Source: Arthrobacter gandavensis
Lineage (GTDB): Bacteria > Actinomycetota > Actinomycetes > Actinomycetales > Micrococcaceae
Direction of reading: 5' to 3'
Length of the DNA stretch: 64,000 nt
NCBI RefSeq assembly: GCF_009192735.1
Contig: NZ_VTFU01000006.1
Coordinates: forward strand, 1-64,000
In this document: positions 61,422 through 64,000 of the stretch, in pieces
Numbering within the stretch: the first letter of the stretch is position 1
How the letters are laid out: the number at the start of each line of letters is the position of its first letter
Notes under the pieces: generated by a model
Database searches by the model: none
What the model was told of the DNA's origin: nothing
Seen by the model: only the letters and a program-made list of their open reading frames with translations
Program-made: the position numbers and the translations under genes

Positions 61422-62404
61422 AAGCCGGCCACGGGGCGGGGCGAGTAGTGCTGTTCCAGATCGTCCAGGTCCTCCGGCGTGAGCTGCAGGTCAAGGGCAG
61501 CCACTGAAACATCCAGCTGGCCGGCGGCGGTGACACCCAGCACCGGGGCAGTCACCGCCGGGTGGGCCAGGACCCAGGCCAGGGCAACCTGCGCCCGGGA
61601 TACGCTGTGGCGCTGCGCTACCCTGAGCACGGCGTCGGCCACGGCCTGGTTAGGCACCTCCTGCCCGGCATAGAGGGAATGCCCCAGGGCGTCCTGCTGC
61701 TGGCGCCGGCTTCCCGAACCCCAGTCCCGGGCGAGCCTCCCGCGGGCCAGCGGAGAGTACGCCAGCACCCCAGTGCCCGTTGCCTCGCAAAGGGGGATCA
61801 TCTCCCGTTCCTCTTCCCGGTAGATGAGGTTGTAGTGCGACTGCATGGTCACGAACCGCGCCCAGCCACTGGCCTGCTGCAGCGTCAGCGCCCGGGAGAA
61901 CTGCCAGGCATACATGGTGGAGGCGCCCAGATAGCGGACCTTCCCCGACCGGACCAGCCCGTCAAGTGTCTCCAGCGTTTCCTCCAGCGGAGTGGACGCG
62001 TCCCACCGGTGAATTTGGTACAGATCAATGTAGTCGGTGCCCAGTCGCCTCAGGGTCTCGTCCACTTGCCAGAGGATGTGCTTGCGCGAGAGGCCCCAGC
62101 CGTTGGGCCCGGGCACCATTTCACCGTGGACCTTGGAGGCAATGACCACCTCTTCCCGGCGGGCGTATTTCGCCAAGGCAGCCCCCGTGATCTCCTCGCT
62201 GTCTCCGGAGGAATACACGTTGGCCGTGTCAAAAAAGTTGATTCCCAGCTCCACGGCGCGGCGCAGGATCGGCTCGGACTCCGGTTCGCGCAGCGTCCAG
62301 CTGTGGTTTCCGTGGTTGGGGTGGCCAAACGCCATGCATCCCAGGCCCACGGCCGAGACCATGGCGCCCGAGCTTCCCAGTTTTACGTATCGCATGTCCG
62401 TCAT
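61418..62404 (-). CDS. Aldo/keto reductase
   Basis: About 328 residues of the AKR superfamily (TIM barrel, NADPH-dependent carbonyl reduction). The catalytic tetrad is visible: D in FDTANVYSSG, Y in the same motif, K in VIASKVHG, H in LYQIHRWD. The C-terminal cofactor region is LGVTAAGQLDVSV. The family often acts on aldehydes and sugars; the substrate here is unknown. ATG 62404 with GAAGGCC upstream; the longer frame to 62482 is not supported. Convergent with malG. Confidence 0.9.
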   Translation of the reverse strand: MTDMRYVKLGSSGAMVSAVGLGCMAFGHPNHGNHSWTLREPESEPILRRAVELGINFFDTANVYSSGDSEEITGAALAKYARREEVVIASKVHGEMVPGPNGWGLSRKHILWQVDETLRRLGTDYIDLYQIHRWDASTPLEETLETLDGLVRSGKVRYLGASTMYAWQFSRALTLQQASGWARFVTMQSHYNLIYREEEREMIPLCEATGTGVLAYSPLARGRLARDWGSGSRRQQQDALGHSLYAGQEVPNQAVADAVLRVAQRHSVSRAQVALAWVLAHPAVTAPVLGVTAAGQLDVSVAALDLQLTPEDLDDLEQHYSPRPVAGF

Positions 62405-62635
62405 GGCCGGCCTTCGTTTTTCGTGGGCGGAATTCACGGCGGCAAGGTATCCGGGTTCCCGGTACAGCCGAAACCACGGCACCGTACGTGGATGCTACCG
62501 CCGCGCGGTGCAGCCGGTACAGGGAAGCTCCGGTGTTCACTGCTCCCGGACTGATCTTCAGCCAACTGGTGCCGGCCGTGCCCTGGGCTGGTGCGAACCC
62601 TGCCGCCGGGGGTTTCCGCGGACCTATACTGAGCC

Positions 62636-63661
62636 ATGCCCAACCCTCAGGATCCGGGACAGGTCCGGCAGCCGCCACGGCGAAGCCGCACGGCCGATCC
62701 CGTAGGACCCACAGTGGCCGGTTCTCCGGCAGCACTCGAGGCGCGGCAGGCTGCCGCCCGCCTTTCCGCCCTGAGTCCCGGCACGCCTGAGCCAAAGGGG
62801 CCCGCCGGAGTCCTGCTGCTGGCGTACCTGCGCGGGCAGTTCCAGGCCATGCTGGCGGAAGATCCGCGGGTGCGGGAAAACCGGCCGGACGCAGTGCATA
62901 AGATGCGGGTCAGTACCCGGCGGATGCGCTCGGCGATGGCAAGTTACAAAAAGGTCCTCGCACCTGATCCGGCGCGCGCGGTGAGGAGCGAACTCAAATG
63001 GTTGGCCGGCGTGCTCGGGGCCGCCCGCGACGCCCAGGTTTTGCGCTCGCGGCTTGATGCCATGCTCGACACGCAGCCAGCCGAACTGGTGATGGGGCCG
63101 GTGCGGCAGCGCATTGACGAAGAGCTGCTCGCTGACCACCGCTCCGCACTGGCGGAGGCTGCCCTCGTGCTCGACAGCGACAGGTACCGGCGCCTGTTGG
63201 AGGACCTCGAACTGGTGGTCAGCCGGCCGGAGTTCACGAAAGCGGCGAAAGCCCCGGCCGCCAAGGCGGCGGGCCGCATGCTGCGCCGGGACCGCAGGCG
63301 CCTGCACCGGCAGGTGCAGGATGCCCGCTCTGCTCCCAATGAAGACCACCGGTCGGAATCCCTCCATGAAGCACGCAAGGACGCCAAGCGGCTGCGCTAT
63401 GCGGCCGAGGTGGCGCAGCCGGTGCGCGCTCCCGGTGCGGCCGAGCTCATTGCCGGTGCGGAGCACGTGCAGAAGATTCTCGGCGAGCACCAGGACAGCG
63501 TGGTCAGCCGGGAGTTCCTGCGCCGGCTGGGGGCGGGAAGCGCGAGGTCCGGCGCCAACGGATTCACCTATGGGCGGCTGCACGCGCTGGAAGAGGAGCG
63601 CGGCGAAACCGCGCGCAAGCAGTTCCGCAAGGCCTGGGTGAACTTCCCCCGGGTGGTCTGA
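62636..63661 (+). CDS. CHAD-domain protein
   Basis: 341 residues. The N-terminal 50 are a low-complexity Pro/Arg-rich tail. The CHAD domain follows (about 58-330), a helical bundle with conserved His and basic residues: VHKMRVSTRRMRSAMASYK, LKWLAGVLGAARDAQVLRSRLD, LHEARKDAKRLRYAAE. CHAD domains bind inorganic polyphosphate; those fused to CYTH domains are better studied, but this one stands alone. ATG start. Followed 43 nt later by an MFS gene. Confidence 0.88.
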   Translation: MPNPQDPGQVRQPPRRSRTADPVGPTVAGSPAALEARQAAARLSALSPGTPEPKGPAGVLLLAYLRGQFQAMLAEDPRVRENRPDAVHKMRVSTRRMRSAMASYKKVLAPDPARAVRSELKWLAGVLGAARDAQVLRSRLDAMLDTQPAELVMGPVRQRIDEELLADHRSALAEAALVLDSDRYRRLLEDLELVVSRPEFTKAAKAPAAKAAGRMLRRDRRRLHRQVQDARSAPNEDHRSESLHEARKDAKRLRYAAEVAQPVRAPGAAELIAGAEHVQKILGEHQDSVVSREFLRRLGAGSARSGANGFTYGRLHALEEERGETARKQFRKAWVNFPRVV

Positions 63662-63704
63662 CCCGCCGCACCTGACCCGGCCTGTCCGGACGGAGGTATT
63701 CCAG

Positions 63705-64000
63705 ATGGACCCGGCATCCCCTTGGGCGCCGCTGCGGCGGCGAATGTTCCTGATTCTGTGGCTGGCGAACATTGGTTCAAGCATCGGCACCTGGATGCAG
63801 ACCGTGGGTGCACAGTGGTATCTGGTGGAGAACAGCTCCAACCCCGCCCTGGTCTCCCTGGTCCAGACGGCAAACCTGGCACCGTCGCTGCTGCTGGGGC
63901 TCATCGCCGGCGTCCTGGCCGACGCCTTCAACCGGCGGCGCCTGATTCTGGGATCAAACCTTTTCGCAGCCGGTGCCGCCGCGTTCCTGACGGTCGTGAC
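63705..64000 (+). CDS. MFS exporter, N-terminal part (runs off the window)
   Basis: 99 residues are visible with at least two membrane helices: RRRMFLILWLANIGSSIGTW and LVSLVQTANLAPSLLLGLIAGVLAD, followed by the MFS loop motif DAFNRRRLIL between helices 2 and 3. It resembles the EntS/MFS_3 group of exporters. GGAGGTATTCC precedes the ATG. Substrate unknown; the rest lies beyond the right edge. Confidence 0.85.
   Translation, partial: MDPASPWAPLRRRMFLILWLANIGSSIGTWMQTVGAQWYLVENSSNPALVSLVQTANLAPSLLLGLIAGVLADAFNRRRLILGSNLFAAGAAAFLTVV

Overview
The window is about 64 kb of high-GC DNA that reads like the chromosome of a Micrococcaceae actinobacterium, most likely Arthrobacter or a close relative. 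This assignment is an inference. It rests on strong GC-biased codon use, GTG starts, the OtsAB / MsmK-type ATPase / DUF4032 neighbourhood, a SigJ-type (ECF41) sigma factor, and several sugar-uptake loci with LacI and ROK regulators. I see no CRISPR array, prophage, transposase or origin.

Layout. 1-114: 3' end of a 5S rRNA gene and its terminator. 214-7637: an SRPBCC protein, then a minus-strand block of GH13 alpha-glucosidase, DUF4032 protein, MsmK/UgpC-type sugar ATPase and the trehalose genes otsB-otsA. 7799-10708: membrane-anchored DsbA-like protein, tRNA-Thr(UGU), DUF5692 membrane protein and a TetR regulator. 10776-13312: an NAD-salvage operon pnuC-nadR-nrtR behind a perfect palindrome that is probably the NrtR operator. 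13505-16554: cupin, an unusual protein with faint resemblance to lantibiotic-dehydratase C-terminal domains, a shortened DUF1801 protein, AraC regulator and VOC protein. 16613-18941: a ROK repressor divergent from a GAPDH gene, with a promoter and palindromic operator between them. 19119-27582: membrane proteins, patatin, small regulators, a frameshifted FAD oxidoreductase beside an ECF41 sigma factor, a cysteine-synthase-family enzyme, an MbcA/ParS-like antitoxin and a cysteine-less transglutaminase-like protein.

27766-33979: a CUT1 sugar importer (binding protein plus two permeases, the second frameshifted by an 11-bp tandem duplication) joined to a cytoplasmic GH38 alpha-mannosidase. 34030-44303: housekeeping and accessory genes, including a PTH2-like protein, YqeY protein, a decayed KDPG-aldolase remnant, DUF1684, GNAT, acetyl-CoA hydrolase/transferase, CynX-type MFS, S4 protein, a probable EVE-HNH modification-dependent nuclease and an acyl-CoA synthetase. 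44404-52714: a rhamnogalacturonan (pectin) locus of YesL, binding protein, two permeases, RhgT-like acetylesterase, YesU (DUF1961) and a YetA/PL26-like lyase, with a well-formed promoter and operator upstream. 52774-54174: a frameshifted coiled-coil protein and a DoxX protein. 54284-61421: a LacI regulator, a second GH13 alpha-glucosidase and a divergent malEFG operon with LacI-type operators between them. 61418-64000: aldo/keto reductase, CHAD protein and the start of an MFS exporter.

How it works together. Three separate CUT1 importers (alpha-mannoside, rhamnogalacturonan, maltose/alpha-glucoside) carry no ATPase gene of their own. The single MsmK/UgpC-type ATPase at 4168-5259 is the obvious candidate to energise them all. 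The degradative enzymes beside the importers show no signal peptides, so the strategy looks like import of oligosaccharides followed by cytoplasmic cleavage. Several genes are interrupted by small tandem duplications or indels (near 23610, 30070, 53160 and the 35.3 kb remnant). These are either recent slippage mutations or assembly errors.
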